A stretch of 13,683 nt of DNA from Candidatus Cloacimonadota bacterium (GCA_021160355.1 JAGHCS010000098.1:1-13683); one strand, 5' to 3'; positions 1 to 7,028 are shown, counted from the first letter of the stretch. Notes: generated from the sequence alone by a model not told the origin. Numbers and translations: made by a program.

Positions 1-30
1 AATTTACTTATGCGGATATTAAAAAATTTA

Positions 31-240
31 TATTTCGCACCTATGGAGCTAAGTTTGTCATTGGTTTTTGGTTATGAGAGCTTACGCTCTCTGTTACAAA
101 CATATCGTTCCTATCGGAACTTTTAATTCAATCTTTTATTCATAACCTTCTACGCCGTAGGTGTTGAATATTTATAACCGGATGCGTAAGCGTCTGGTAT
201 ATGAATAAAACGGAAAAGAGCACCATAGGTTCGATATGTT
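31..240. repeat. Modular palindromic intergenic repeat (REP/BIME-like)
   Basis: Seen directly: three copies of a module with a TCG-NN-CCTAT core lie at 31-50, 99-121 and, inverted, 219-240. Positions 99-107 (AACATATCG) are the exact reverse complement of 232-240. Positions 35-50 match the reverse complement of 219-234 at 14 of 16 places. GCTTACGC at 80-87 recurs inverted at 184-191. An 11-bp inverted repeat pairs 134-144 with 200-210. Single hairpins are 76-91 (6-bp stem), 107-120 (5-bp stem, TATC loop), 150-160 (CTACG/CGTAG) and 181-194 (one G-T pair). Inference: a composite of small palindromic units like the REP/BIME elements scattered between genes. No transposase gene is present here. 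Copy number cannot be judged from one window. Confidence 0.6.
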
Positions 241-341
241 ATGGGAAAATATAATGTTGTCATATCAAGCTTAGCATGGAAGTTGTAATTGACTTAACAG
301 TGGGGTTAAAATTAACAGTTTTTCTAAAAGTAATTTTCCAC

Positions 342-390
342 GAAGATTTCTCTGCAAACGCTTTATTCATGCACTGCACCGAGAATCTTC
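342..390. repeat. Long imperfect hairpin in intergenic DNA
   Basis: GAAGATT (342-348) pairs with AATCTTC (384-390). CTC (350-352) pairs with GAG (381-383) after one bulged T, and TGCA (353-356) pairs with TGCA (375-378) after two bulged Cs, leaving an 18-nt loop. It lies just beyond the 3' end of the minus-strand lipoprotein gene. It could form in that transcript, but no good U-tract follows, so a terminator call is weak. It may be another repeat unit. Nothing else gene-like is seen between 241 and 445. Confidence 0.4.
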
Positions 391-445
391 CTCGAATTTT
401 TGGGGGTATGCCTTAAAATAGCGAAAATTCTTTGTTAAAAATATC

Positions 446-1087
446 CTAATTTTTCGTTTCGTTAAGTGTAAAGTGAAATATTTCGCTGAATTTTGATTCC
501 ATACCAAGAACATTTTGAGCTTTCACTTGCCAGGTTGCAGGTCCGTAGATCAGGAATGAATTAGAATAGGTTGTGGTTGTTGATGTATTAATAAATGGAG
601 TGTCATTAATTGTGATATGGATTTCATATTGAGCAGCTTGCGACAGAGCGGTCCATGAGAAGTTTAGTGGATTTTGCTGCGTTGAATTATCGGCTGGCGT
701 CAGCAGTTTGGGAACTATGTATGCTTGTTCAGAAAGCGTGACATCAATGGTCTTTGTTGCAGTGTTATTATTACCATCCATTGCTTCTACTCTTATTGTA
801 TGATCTGCCGATTCTGTCCACCAATAGGTGTGCCAATCGTAACTACAGGTATCTTTACTAGTGCTGTTGGCTACTAAAATGGAGTCAATGTAAATTCTAA
901 TCGAAATGATGTTTTTATTATCTGTGACATTCACCTGGATTGTATAAATAGAATCATTAATCGTTTCGTTATTCTGTGGTTGTGTTATTGTGATCGTTGG
1001 AGGTTTTGTGTCTGTGCCTGTGCTCGATGAGCAGGACAAAATAAACACAAAACTAAGTAATAATAAAGCTGAGATTATGTTTTTCAT
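446..1087 (-). CDS. Putative lipoprotein with Ig-like and fibronectin III-like domains
   Basis: This 213-residue protein starts with a lipoprotein signal: K2, a hydrophobic run over residues 4-17 and a lipobox ending I-L-S-C, so Cys19 is the probable lipidated residue. A Ser/Thr-rich linker follows. Residues about 29-117 resemble a bacterial Ig-like beta-sandwich (PPTITITQP opening, aromatic and Asp-Gly turns). Residues about 125-208 resemble a fibronectin III-like module (the LTPADNS and NFSWT patterns typical of FCB surface proteins). A GGAG Shine-Dalgarno sequence precedes the ATG at the usual distance. There is no catalytic motif. It is likely an envelope-anchored adhesion or scaffold-like protein, but the function is not recognised. 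It lies downstream of the tRNA-Arg gene on the same strand and probably has its own transcript. Confidence 0.7.
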   Translation of the reverse strand: MKNIISALLLLSFVFILSCSSSTGTDTKPPTITITQPQNNETINDSIYTIQVNVTDNKNIISIRIYIDSILVANSTSKDTCSYDWHTYWWTESADHTIRVEAMDGNNNTATKTIDVTLSEQAYIVPKLLTPADNSTQQNPLNFSWTALSQAAQYEIHITINDTPFINTSTTTTYSNSFLIYGPATWQVKAQNVLGMESKFSEIFHFTLNETKN

Positions 1088-1185
1088 AAATATTCTCCAA
1101 AATATTAATTAATATATTTTGCAATTTTGTAAGGATGAATAGTCAAGAAAATGAGGAAAAATTAATTCAATTGAAATTATAAAAG

Positions 1186-1259
1186 CGCGCCCGCCCCGAT
1201 TCGAACAGGGAACCGTCTGATCCGTAGTCAGGTGCTCTATCCAGTTGAGCTACGGGCGC
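1186..1259 (-). tRNA. tRNA-Arg (anticodon ACG)
   Basis: Read on the minus strand, a 7-bp acceptor stem (GCGCCCG/CGGGCGC) closes a full cloverleaf with D arm, T loop TTCGAAT and anticodon loop CTACGGA. The anticodon ACG is at 1223-1225. The discriminator is G and no CCA is encoded, unlike the other three tRNAs in the window. The outermost anticodon-stem pair is a C-A mismatch. tRNA-Arg(ACG) is the standard bacterial substrate of TadA, which turns A34 into inosine. The gene follows tRNA-Leu after 22 nt and is probably co-transcribed with it. Confidence 0.95.
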
Positions 1260-1281
1260 AGAAGATTGTATAAAATATGAG

Positions 1282-1368
1282 TGGTGCAGAAGAGGGGACT
1301 CGAACCCCTACATCCTTACGGACACAAGATCCTTAGTCTTGCGCGTCTGCCAGTTCCGCCACTTCTGC
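1282..1368 (-). tRNA. tRNA-Leu (anticodon AAG)
   Basis: Read on the minus strand, this is a type II tRNA of 87 nt including CCA. The acceptor is GCAGAAG/CTTCTGC with discriminator A. There is a long variable arm and a T loop in TTCGAGT form. The anticodon stem CAAGA/TCTTG encloses loop CTAAGGA, so the anticodon is AAG (1332-1334), read by CUU codons. AAG is rare for bacterial leucine tRNAs, where GAG usually serves this box. The gene begins 10 nt after the secG stop codon. In E. coli the tRNA-Leu(GAG) gene leuU also follows secG, so this may be the same locus with a changed wobble base. Confidence 0.93.
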
Positions 1369-1378
1369 ACAAGAAAAA

Positions 1379-1753
1379 TTATTGGCCTTGGGATCCGGAT
1401 TCTTCCGGTATCACCTCGAAACCTTCGGGCAATGTTGCAGGAACTTCCTGTGGAGTCTGGTCGTTTTTATCGATTTCCTTTTGAAGTTCCTCAGCTACCT
1501 GTCCGGCTTCTTTTTGCATTTTAGTCGGCTTGAGGGTCAATGCGAGCAGAATGGTAAGTACCATAAAAGATACTGCGAGAACACGTGTGGTTTTTTTAAG
1601 GAAATTGGAAGCGGTTTGTCCGCCAAAAAGCGTATCTCCACCCCCACCACCAAAAGCACCGCCAAGTCCTCCGCCTTTACTGGACTGCAAAAGAACCGAG
1701 ACGATCAAAGAAATACAGACGATCACATGTATTATAAGTAATATTGAGTACAT
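1379..1753 (-). CDS. secG: Preprotein translocase subunit SecG
   Basis: This small inner-membrane protein of the SecYEG channel assists translocation of exported proteins. The 124-residue product has the SecG layout: a first membrane helix at about residues 3-22, the hallmark Q-S-S-K-G-G-G-L segment followed by a Gly-rich loop (residues about 23-40), and a second membrane helix at about 54-75. An acidic, Gln/Pro-rich C-terminal tail of about 45 residues is longer than in many homologues and has no recognised domain. The start codon has only a weak upstream purine stretch. It sits 190 nt after trpS and 10 nt before tRNA-Leu on the same strand. The secG to tRNA-Leu linkage is also found in E. 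coli. Confidence 0.9.
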   Translation of the reverse strand: MYSILLIIHVIVCISLIVSVLLQSSKGGGLGGAFGGGGGDTLFGGQTASNFLKKTTRVLAVSFMVLTILLALTLKPTKMQKEAGQVAEELQKEIDKNDQTPQEVPATLPEGFEVIPEESGSQGQ

Positions 1754-1784
1754 AAAAGTTCAACCTAAGTCATTTTAATGGAAC

Positions 1785-1815
1785 ATAAAAGCAACAGCTG
1801 GCATTTTACTGTCAA
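1785..1815 (-). promoter_or_regulatory. Candidate sigma-70 promoter for secG and the tRNAs
   Basis: On the minus strand a perfect TTGACA (1810-1815) is followed after 19 nt by TTTTAT (1785-1790, 4 of 6 to TATAAT). It lies in the trpS-secG gap, 31 nt before the secG start. The spacer is long and the -10 box weak, so this is tentative. It could supplement read-through from trpS. Confidence 0.3.
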
Positions 1816-1943
1816 ATTATTTAAAGAAATTTGAGGGGATATTAAAGAAAGATTATCTTCATGATTTTTCCTGAAAACAAAGAGAAGGATTATTTCCCCA
1901 ATGAGGATGAACAGGGCAGGAATTCTGATACTGCTCAGAACTA

Positions 1944-2936
1944 TTATTTCATGAATTTATAGTTCGTACCAATCTTTTCGTATACTTCTTCGATTGTTTT
2001 CGATGCGATCTTTTGACTTTGAGCAACACCTTCGGTGAGAACATCCTTAATATAATCCATATTATTGAGAAGCTTTTGCTTATTTTCTCTGATTGGAGCG
2101 AGTTCCTGAGAAATATTTTCAGAAAGGATCTTCTTACATTGGATACAGCCTATCCCCGCAGTTTTGCATCCTTGTGCACAATACTCGATTTGCTCATCGT
2201 TCGAGAAGAGTTGATGTAAAGAGAAAACATTACACACGTCGGGATTTCCCGGATCGGTCTTGCGTACTCTTTGAGGGTCAGTAACTGCAACCGACAGCTT
2301 TTTCCAGATATCTTCAGGAGTGTCATCAATATATAGGCAGTTATCAAGTGATTTACTCATCTTTGCCTGTCCATCAAGACCTCTGATAAGTGCACCCTGT
2401 CTGATAATTGCTTTTGGCTCGGGGAAAACATTTCCAAAAGTGCTGTTGAATCTGCGCACTATCTCGCGTGATAACTCAAGATGTGGGAGCTGATCTTCAC
2501 CTACAGGAACTGCTTCTGCTTTATAGAGAATAATATCCGCTGCCATGAGTACGGGGTAGTCCATCAAACCCATATTTATGTTATCTTTGAAACGCTTGGA
2601 TTTGTCTTTGAAAGTGGGCACTCTCTCAAGCCATGAGACGGGAGTAACTGTATTCAATATCCATGTTAGTTCAGTATGCTCTTTTACTTTTGACTGGATC
2701 ATGAGCACACACTTTTGGGGATCAAGACCTGCAGCAAGATATGTCGCAGCACAATCTATCACGCGCCCTTCCATTCCTTCGGGATCGTAGGGAATGGTCA
2801 TAGAATGGAAATCAACGATACCCCATATGCAGTCGTACTCATCCTGAAGACCGATCCAGTTCTTGATCGCTCCAAGATAATTTCCAATGTGCAACTTTCC
2901 GCTGGGCTGTATGCCGCTGAATATTCTTTTTCTCAT
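1944..2936 (-). CDS. trpS: Tryptophan--tRNA ligase, probable [4Fe-4S] type
   Basis: This cytoplasmic class I synthetase charges tRNA-Trp with tryptophan using ATP. The 330-residue length is normal. The ATP-binding HIGH motif is H16-I-G-N, preceded by the SGIQPSGKLH segment, and the KMSKS motif is at 192-196. Between KMSKS and the C-terminal helical anticodon domain lies a cysteine cluster: C235, C257, C264 and C267 (C-x21-C-x6-C-x2-C), plus C253. This closely resembles the C-x22-C-x6-C-x2-C pattern that binds a [4Fe-4S] cluster near the anticodon site in Thermotoga TrpRS. Cluster binding here is inferred. An AAGGAG ribosome-binding site precedes the ATG. It lies 23 nt after rimO on the same strand, so the two are probably co-transcribed. 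Confidence 0.96.
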   Translation of the reverse strand: MRKRIFSGIQPSGKLHIGNYLGAIKNWIGLQDEYDCIWGIVDFHSMTIPYDPEGMEGRVIDCAATYLAAGLDPQKCVLMIQSKVKEHTELTWILNTVTPVSWLERVPTFKDKSKRFKDNINMGLMDYPVLMAADIILYKAEAVPVGEDQLPHLELSREIVRRFNSTFGNVFPEPKAIIRQGALIRGLDGQAKMSKSLDNCLYIDDTPEDIWKKLSVAVTDPQRVRKTDPGNPDVCNVFSLHQLFSNDEQIEYCAQGCKTAGIGCIQCKKILSENISQELAPIRENKQKLLNNMDYIKDVLTEGVAQSQKIASKTIEEVYEKIGTNYKFMK

Positions 2937-2959
2937 GCTGTTACTCCTTATTCATCCAC

Positions 2960-4249
2960 TTATTTGGCCGGATGTGCGATGAGATCGTACTCGAGGCTAT
3001 CTACGATTTCTACATCGATTATATCACCGATATTTGCTTCAGCTTCTTCAAGAAAAACAATGCCATCAATGTCCGGTGCATCGAATTCTGAACGGCACTC
3101 ATAGATTTTAGGTTTGATTTTCTTGTCAACTATAACGGACAACTTCTTGCCGATAAAACTTTCCAACTTGTTTTGCGATATGGTTTTCTGGATTTCCATT
3201 AATCTCTCATATCTCCTTTGTTTGATATGTTCTGGAACTTGGTCTGGTAAAGAAGCAGCTTTGGTGCCCTCTTCCTGATAGTAAGTGAATGCACCAAGTC
3301 GGTCAAATTTCTGTGTTTGTATAAATTTAAGTAGTTCTTCAAAATCCTTATCTGTTTCACCCGGAAAACCTACAATAAAAGTCGTTCTGATACAAAGTTC
3401 AGGAATAAGATCATCTATCTTATCGAGAGCTTGAATAATATCCTTGTTGGACGTCTTTCGGTTCATTTTTTGAAGAATATTTTCGCTGATATGCTGAACT
3501 GGAATATCGAGATATTTGCAGAAACGCTTACTGTTTTTTATAATTAATAGCAGTTCTTCTGTAATGTGTTGAGGATTCAAATAAAGAAGCCGCAGCCAAC
3601 GAAGGTCTTCGATTGTGTCCAACATAAGAAGGAGTTCATTTAGACGACTTTTTCCATAAATATCCACGCCGTAATTTCCAACATCCTGCGCGATTATGAT
3701 TATTTCTTTAACTCCCTGATCAACTAATTGCCTTGCTTCGTTCACGATCTCCTCAATTGACTTGCTGTGAACAGGACCTCGAATGAATGGTATTGTACAA
3801 TAAGAGCAAAAATTTTCACAGCCGTCACTGATCCGGAGATAGGCATAATGCTTCGGGGTAAGAATAAAACGTTTATCTTCGAGTGGATATGCAGTGTTGA
3901 GAATGTGGCTGATCTCAGAAATTTCATTCAAACCAAGAAAGAGGTCGACTTCAGGAATGGATTCTGCTAATTCCTTTTTATATCTTTGAACGAGACAACC
4001 GACAACGATCAATTTTTTACATATGCCCTCTTTTTTCAGACGCACAAAATCCAATATCACCTCGATTGATTCTTCTTTTGCTGGCTGAATGAATCCACAA
4101 GTATTCACAATGAGAATTTCAGCATCTTTGGGGTCTTGTGTCAGAGCATATCCGGAGTCCAGAATATTGGAGGTGATCATTTCACTATCTACCAAATTTT
4201 TAGGACACCCAAGTGTTTCTATATAAAATAATGCTTTTTTTCTTGCCAT
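2960..4249 (-). CDS. rimO: Ribosomal protein S12 methylthiotransferase RimO
   Basis: This radical-SAM methylthiotransferase adds a methylthio group to the conserved aspartate of ribosomal protein S12. The 429-residue protein shows the family's three parts. The N-terminal domain has the cluster ligands C15, C51 and C85, in the contexts ETLGCPKN, NTCGF and VGC. The radical-SAM domain has C144-x3-C148-x2-C151 within YLRISDGCENFCSYCTIP. The C-terminal part, about 365-429, is TRAM-like. The I-S-D-G-C and R-G-P-V-H-S-K signature fits RimO better than the tRNA enzymes MiaB or MtaB. AAGGA precedes the ATG. It is the first gene of the minus-strand cluster and diverges from rpmB across 119 nt in which no clear -10 box was found. 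Confidence 0.95.
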   Translation of the reverse strand: MARKKALFYIETLGCPKNLVDSEMITSNILDSGYALTQDPKDAEILIVNTCGFIQPAKEESIEVILDFVRLKKEGICKKLIVVGCLVQRYKKELAESIPEVDLFLGLNEISEISHILNTAYPLEDKRFILTPKHYAYLRISDGCENFCSYCTIPFIRGPVHSKSIEEIVNEARQLVDQGVKEIIIIAQDVGNYGVDIYGKSRLNELLLMLDTIEDLRWLRLLYLNPQHITEELLLIIKNSKRFCKYLDIPVQHISENILQKMNRKTSNKDIIQALDKIDDLIPELCIRTTFIVGFPGETDKDFEELLKFIQTQKFDRLGAFTYYQEEGTKAASLPDQVPEHIKQRRYERLMEIQKTISQNKLESFIGKKLSVIVDKKIKPKIYECRSEFDAPDIDGIVFLEEAEANIGDIIDVEIVDSLEYDLIAHPAK

Positions 4250-4368
4250 GAATAAATCCTTACCCTATTTTGTGAAAGATGCAAGACACAAAAAACTTGC
4301 TTCAAAATTTATGGTCTCAGAAAAATGTCATCTAAAACTAAAACGAATAAAACATAAAAGAGGTTTTT

Positions 4369-4557
4369 ATGTCAAAGAAATGTGAAATATGCGGGAAGAG
4401 CCCAATGTTTGGACATAATAGAAGTAAATCAGATAGGCGTACAAATCGTCGATGGAATCCTAATCTTCAGAGAATTTCAGTCGAAGTCGATGGAACAGTA
4501 AAAAAAATGACTGTATGCACAAGCTGCATCAAGAGCGGAAAAATAAAAAAAGCATAA
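4369..4557 (+). CDS. rpmB: 50S ribosomal protein L28 (zinc-binding form)
   Basis: This is a small protein of the large ribosomal subunit. At 62 residues it has the L28 core: the N-terminal K-C-E-I-C-G-K start, the basic S-x-R-R-T-x-R-R-W-x-P-N-L-Q segment at about 21-34 and the short C-terminal strand region. It carries two C-x2-C pairs, C5/C8 and C50/C53, marking the zinc-binding C-plus form rather than the cysteine-free form that replaces it under zinc starvation in some bacteria. AGAGG lies just upstream of the ATG. It is divergent from rimO and 20 nt ahead of htrA, so the two right-facing genes probably share a transcript. Confidence 0.97.
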   Translation: MSKKCEICGKSPMFGHNRSKSDRRTNRRWNPNLQRISVEVDGTVKKMTVCTSCIKSGKIKKA

Positions 4558-4564
4558 CGAAATT

Positions 4565-4569
4565 GGAGG
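4565..4569 (+). promoter_or_regulatory. Ribosome-binding site fixing the htrA start
   Basis: GGAGG lies 8 nt before the ATG at 4578. It favours that start over the in-frame ATG at 4515, which lies inside rpmB and would put 21 charged residues before the signal peptide. Confidence 0.8.
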
Positions 4570-4577
4570 TTAAGTAT

Positions 4578-6038
4578 ATGTTCCACAAGAGAGTGAAATA
4601 TGCACTGATCATTCTTTTGCTGGTAGTTGGTTTTTCAACAACAGCATTTGCATCTATACCACTTGTTGATAATGATGGACATAGTCCGTTTGTTAAAATA
4701 GTTAAGGACATTGTCGGCACTGTAGTCAACATTAAAGTTGAATGGGAAACTAAAAGTAACTATAAGCAGTTCTCATCTCCATTTCCTTTTAATGATGATT
4801 TCTTCAAATTTTTCTTTCCTGAACCTAATAATAATAGACGTACTGTTGGTTATGGTTCGGGTTTCATTTTCAAGAAAGAGGGTAATGATGTATATATTCT
4901 TACAAATAACCACGTTGTAGGAAAGAGTGAAAACTCTAAGATAACTGTCACCCTCAACGATAAAATGAGCTATAATGCAGAAGTAGTTGGACTGGATGAT
5001 AAAACAGATATTGCAGTGGTCAAAATTACCGTTGATAAAGATACTGATATTCCTACCGCTCCACTTGGTGACTCGGATTGGATTGAAGTAGGAGACTGGG
5101 TCATTGCAATTGGAAATCCATTTTCGGAAAATCTTCGAGGAACAGTGACAACTGGCGTAGTGAGCGCAAAGGGACGTGCGAATCTTAATTTTGGTGCTGA
5201 CTCTCCCGTCTACCAGGACTATATTCAAACCGATGCAGCAATCAATCCGGGTAATAGCGGTGGTCCACTTGTGGATATCAAAGGCAATGTGATTGGCATC
5301 AATGCTGCGATATCTTCGGTAAATGGTGGTAACATTGGTATCGGTTTTGCAATTCCGATCAATATCGTGAAAGTCCTTATTGATGATCTTATTAATAAAG
5401 GATTTGTAGAGAGAGCGTATCTTGGCATTTTGCCCCAGGAAATATCTCCTGCTCTTCAGAAAAGTCTTGACCTGCCGAATCTTGAAGGTGTACTCATAGG
5501 TAAGGTTGAAAATGGTACTCCAGCAGAGAAAGCTGGATTAAAAAAACGTGATGTCATTATCGAATTTGATGGTGAACCGGTAAAAAATTTAAATAAATTC
5601 AGATTAATGGTAGCGAATAAACAGGTAGGCGATAAGATATCAATGAAGATCATACGTGATGGAAAAGAGCTTACAAAGACCGCCAAACTGGAATCCTTTC
5701 CAGATTCGAGTATTGCTTCCAAATCACAAAATATTGAAGATGAAAAATCTTGGCTTGGTATTGAAGTGAAGAGCTTGGATTCAGATTTTGCCAAACAGTT
5801 CAATTTGAAAATTGACAAAGGCGTGATTGTTTCCAAGATTGATATCGATTCTCCTGCTTATGATTCTAATCTCAATGTTGGTGATATTATTCTTGAACTC
5901 GGAGATGAAGAAATAGAGAGTACAAAAGAGTATCTCAAGGCAGTTGAAAAAATGAGAGACGATAAAGCAGATTCGGTGTTGCTCTATGTATTGACTCCCC
6001 CGCAGTTCTATCACTATGTTGCGATTAAGACTCAATAA
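4578..6038 (+). CDS. Periplasmic serine protease/chaperone of the HtrA/Deg family
   Basis: This protease degrades or refolds misfolded envelope proteins. From the ATG at 4578 it has 486 residues. Residues 1-26 form a Sec signal peptide: basic MFHKRVK, a hydrophobic core and T-A-F-A before Ser27. The trypsin-like domain holds the triad H112 (T-N-N-H-V-V-G), D144 (K-T-D-I-A-V) and S227 (N-P-G-N-S-G-G-P). Two PDZ domains follow, at about 275-370 and 395-486, giving the DegP/DegQ layout. An Asn/Phe-rich stretch at about 62-88 corresponds to the regulatory LA loop. The start is set by GGAGG and the signal peptide. It lies 20 nt after rpmB and 76 nt before the sigma gene, with no terminator between. 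The symbol is left open because DegP and DegQ cannot be separated here. Confidence 0.95.
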   Translation: MFHKRVKYALIILLLVVGFSTTAFASIPLVDNDGHSPFVKIVKDIVGTVVNIKVEWETKSNYKQFSSPFPFNDDFFKFFFPEPNNNRRTVGYGSGFIFKKEGNDVYILTNNHVVGKSENSKITVTLNDKMSYNAEVVGLDDKTDIAVVKITVDKDTDIPTAPLGDSDWIEVGDWVIAIGNPFSENLRGTVTTGVVSAKGRANLNFGADSPVYQDYIQTDAAINPGNSGGPLVDIKGNVIGINAAISSVNGGNIGIGFAIPINIVKVLIDDLINKGFVERAYLGILPQEISPALQKSLDLPNLEGVLIGKVENGTPAEKAGLKKRDVIIEFDGEPVKNLNKFRLMVANKQVGDKISMKIIRDGKELTKTAKLESFPDSSIASKSQNIEDEKSWLGIEVKSLDSDFAKQFNLKIDKGVIVSKIDIDSPAYDSNLNVGDIILELGDEEIESTKEYLKAVEKMRDDKADSVLLYVLTPPQFYHYVAIKTQ

Positions 6039-6114
6039 ATAAATTTCTTAAAATAAGGGATTAGGATAAAGAGACGTTAATTGGTAGTAGCTCAAAACTA
6101 AATTAAAGAAACTT

Positions 6115-6999
6115 TTGGCAGCAAAAATTATACCTATGAATCCTGCAGAGGATAGGGGGCTGCAAAAATATCTTTCCGATATAGCAGATTTTCCCCCACT
6201 GAGCCGCGAAGAAGAGCGCGAGCTGGTTACGAAAGCTCAGTCCGGAAATGAAGCAGCCATGAACAAACTCATCGAAAGTAATCTCAAATTTGTGGTCAGA
6301 GTAGCAAGCAAATTTCAGGGGAAAGGTCTGAGCTTGTCCGAACTTATCAGTGAAGGCAATATTGGATTGATCAAAGCGATCAAGCGGTTTGACTTGAGTA
6401 GGGAAACCAAACTCATCACCTATGCAGTGTGGTGGATACAGCAATCTATTCAGTATGCTATTTATGAAAAAAACCGACTTATAAGAATACCTGCAAAAAC
6501 CATAACAACCATCAGCAAGATCGAGGATGCACGAAGAAAGCATCGTGCTAAAAGCGGTGAGGAAGCGACTGCAAAAGAAATTGCAGAACAGGTTGATGTC
6601 AAAGAGGAAAAAGCGCAGGAATTGATGAATACTACCACTGATATCGTTCCTCTTGAAAATATGTATGGAGATTCTGATGCACTCTCTCGAATGGCCGCGA
6701 AAAAAGTAACTGCACCCTCTTACCGGGAAGATATAAGCGATCCAAAAAAGATTTATTACAGAAAAAAGTTGCACGAAAAGATAAATAAAAAGATTGAAGC
6801 TCTTAACCCAAGAGATGCGCGAATAATACAAGAATATTTTGGTTTCGGCGATAACGATAAAGGGAAAAACTTTGCACAGATAGCACGAGATCTTGGATTA
6901 TCCCGCGAACGAGTACGCCAGATATTCAAACAGATATTGGAAGAGCTCCGCAAAGAAACAATTAACGAGGTAGATATAGATTATCTGTTAGGGATTTGA
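6115..6999 (+). CDS. rpoD: RNA polymerase sigma factor, sigma-70 family (RpoD-like)
   Basis: This factor directs RNA polymerase to promoters. The 294 residues cover region 1.2 (about 15-47), region 2 (about 48-116, with G-N-I-G-L-I-K-A and Y-A-V-W-W-I-Q-Q), region 3 (about 125-200, with R-I-P at 124-126) and region 4. The region 4 helix-turn-helix lies at about 253-279 (F-A-Q-I-A-R-D-L-G-L-S-R-E-R-V-R-Q-I). Region 1.1 is absent, as in the short primary sigma of Bacteroidota and relatives. W-W-I-R-Q is changed to W-W-I-Q-Q, and the residue matching E. coli T440 is Gln113. The chosen start is TTG at 6115; the in-frame ATG at 6136 has no better ribosome-binding site and both keep region 1.2. It could be a group 2 factor if another primary sigma exists. 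A terminator follows. Confidence 0.88.
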   Translation: MAAKIIPMNPAEDRGLQKYLSDIADFPPLSREEERELVTKAQSGNEAAMNKLIESNLKFVVRVASKFQGKGLSLSELISEGNIGLIKAIKRFDLSRETKLITYAVWWIQQSIQYAIYEKNRLIRIPAKTITTISKIEDARRKHRAKSGEEATAKEIAEQVDVKEEKAQELMNTTTDIVPLENMYGDSDALSRMAAKKVTAPSYREDISDPKKIYYRKKLHEKINKKIEALNPRDARIIQEYFGFGDNDKGKNFAQIARDLGLSRERVRQIFKQILEELRKETINEVDIDYLLGI

Positions 7000-7028
7000 T
7001 CCTCCTGTGAGTTTCCGGTTCCTAGCAT

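Noticed and set aside
10..126. 38-codon plus-strand frame from an ATG at position 10
   Set aside because: It runs through the palindromic repeat modules, has no ribosome-binding site and its composition follows the repeat, so it is a chance frame.
1102..1115. Perfect 14-bp AT-only palindrome upstream of the lipoprotein start
   Set aside because: It contains only A and T next to other A/T runs, so chance is likely; an operator call has no further support.
1141..1146. TTGACT as a -35 box for the lipoprotein gene (minus strand)
   Set aside because: No acceptable -10 hexamer occurs at 16-19 nt spacing.
1160..1186. Terminator after tRNA-Arg on the minus strand
   Set aside because: There is only a short AT-rich palindrome (TTCAATTGAA) and scattered Ts; the stem is too weak to call.
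1861..1962. 33-codon plus-strand frame in the trpS-secG gap (starts MIFPENKEKDYF)
   Set aside because: It is antisense to the trpS 3' end, has no ribosome-binding site at proper spacing (the nearest purine run is over 20 nt away) and lies in a region with a minus-strand promoter candidate. A small peptide cannot be excluded but is unsupported.
4250..4368. Divergent promoters between rimO and rpmB
   Set aside because: Promoters are expected here, but TTGCTT and TTGAAG candidates lack -10 boxes at normal spacing, so no positions can be supported.
4515..4577. Longer htrA start inside rpmB
   Set aside because: It would place 21 charged residues before the signal peptide, overlaps the L28 gene, and lacks the GGAGG present before 4578.
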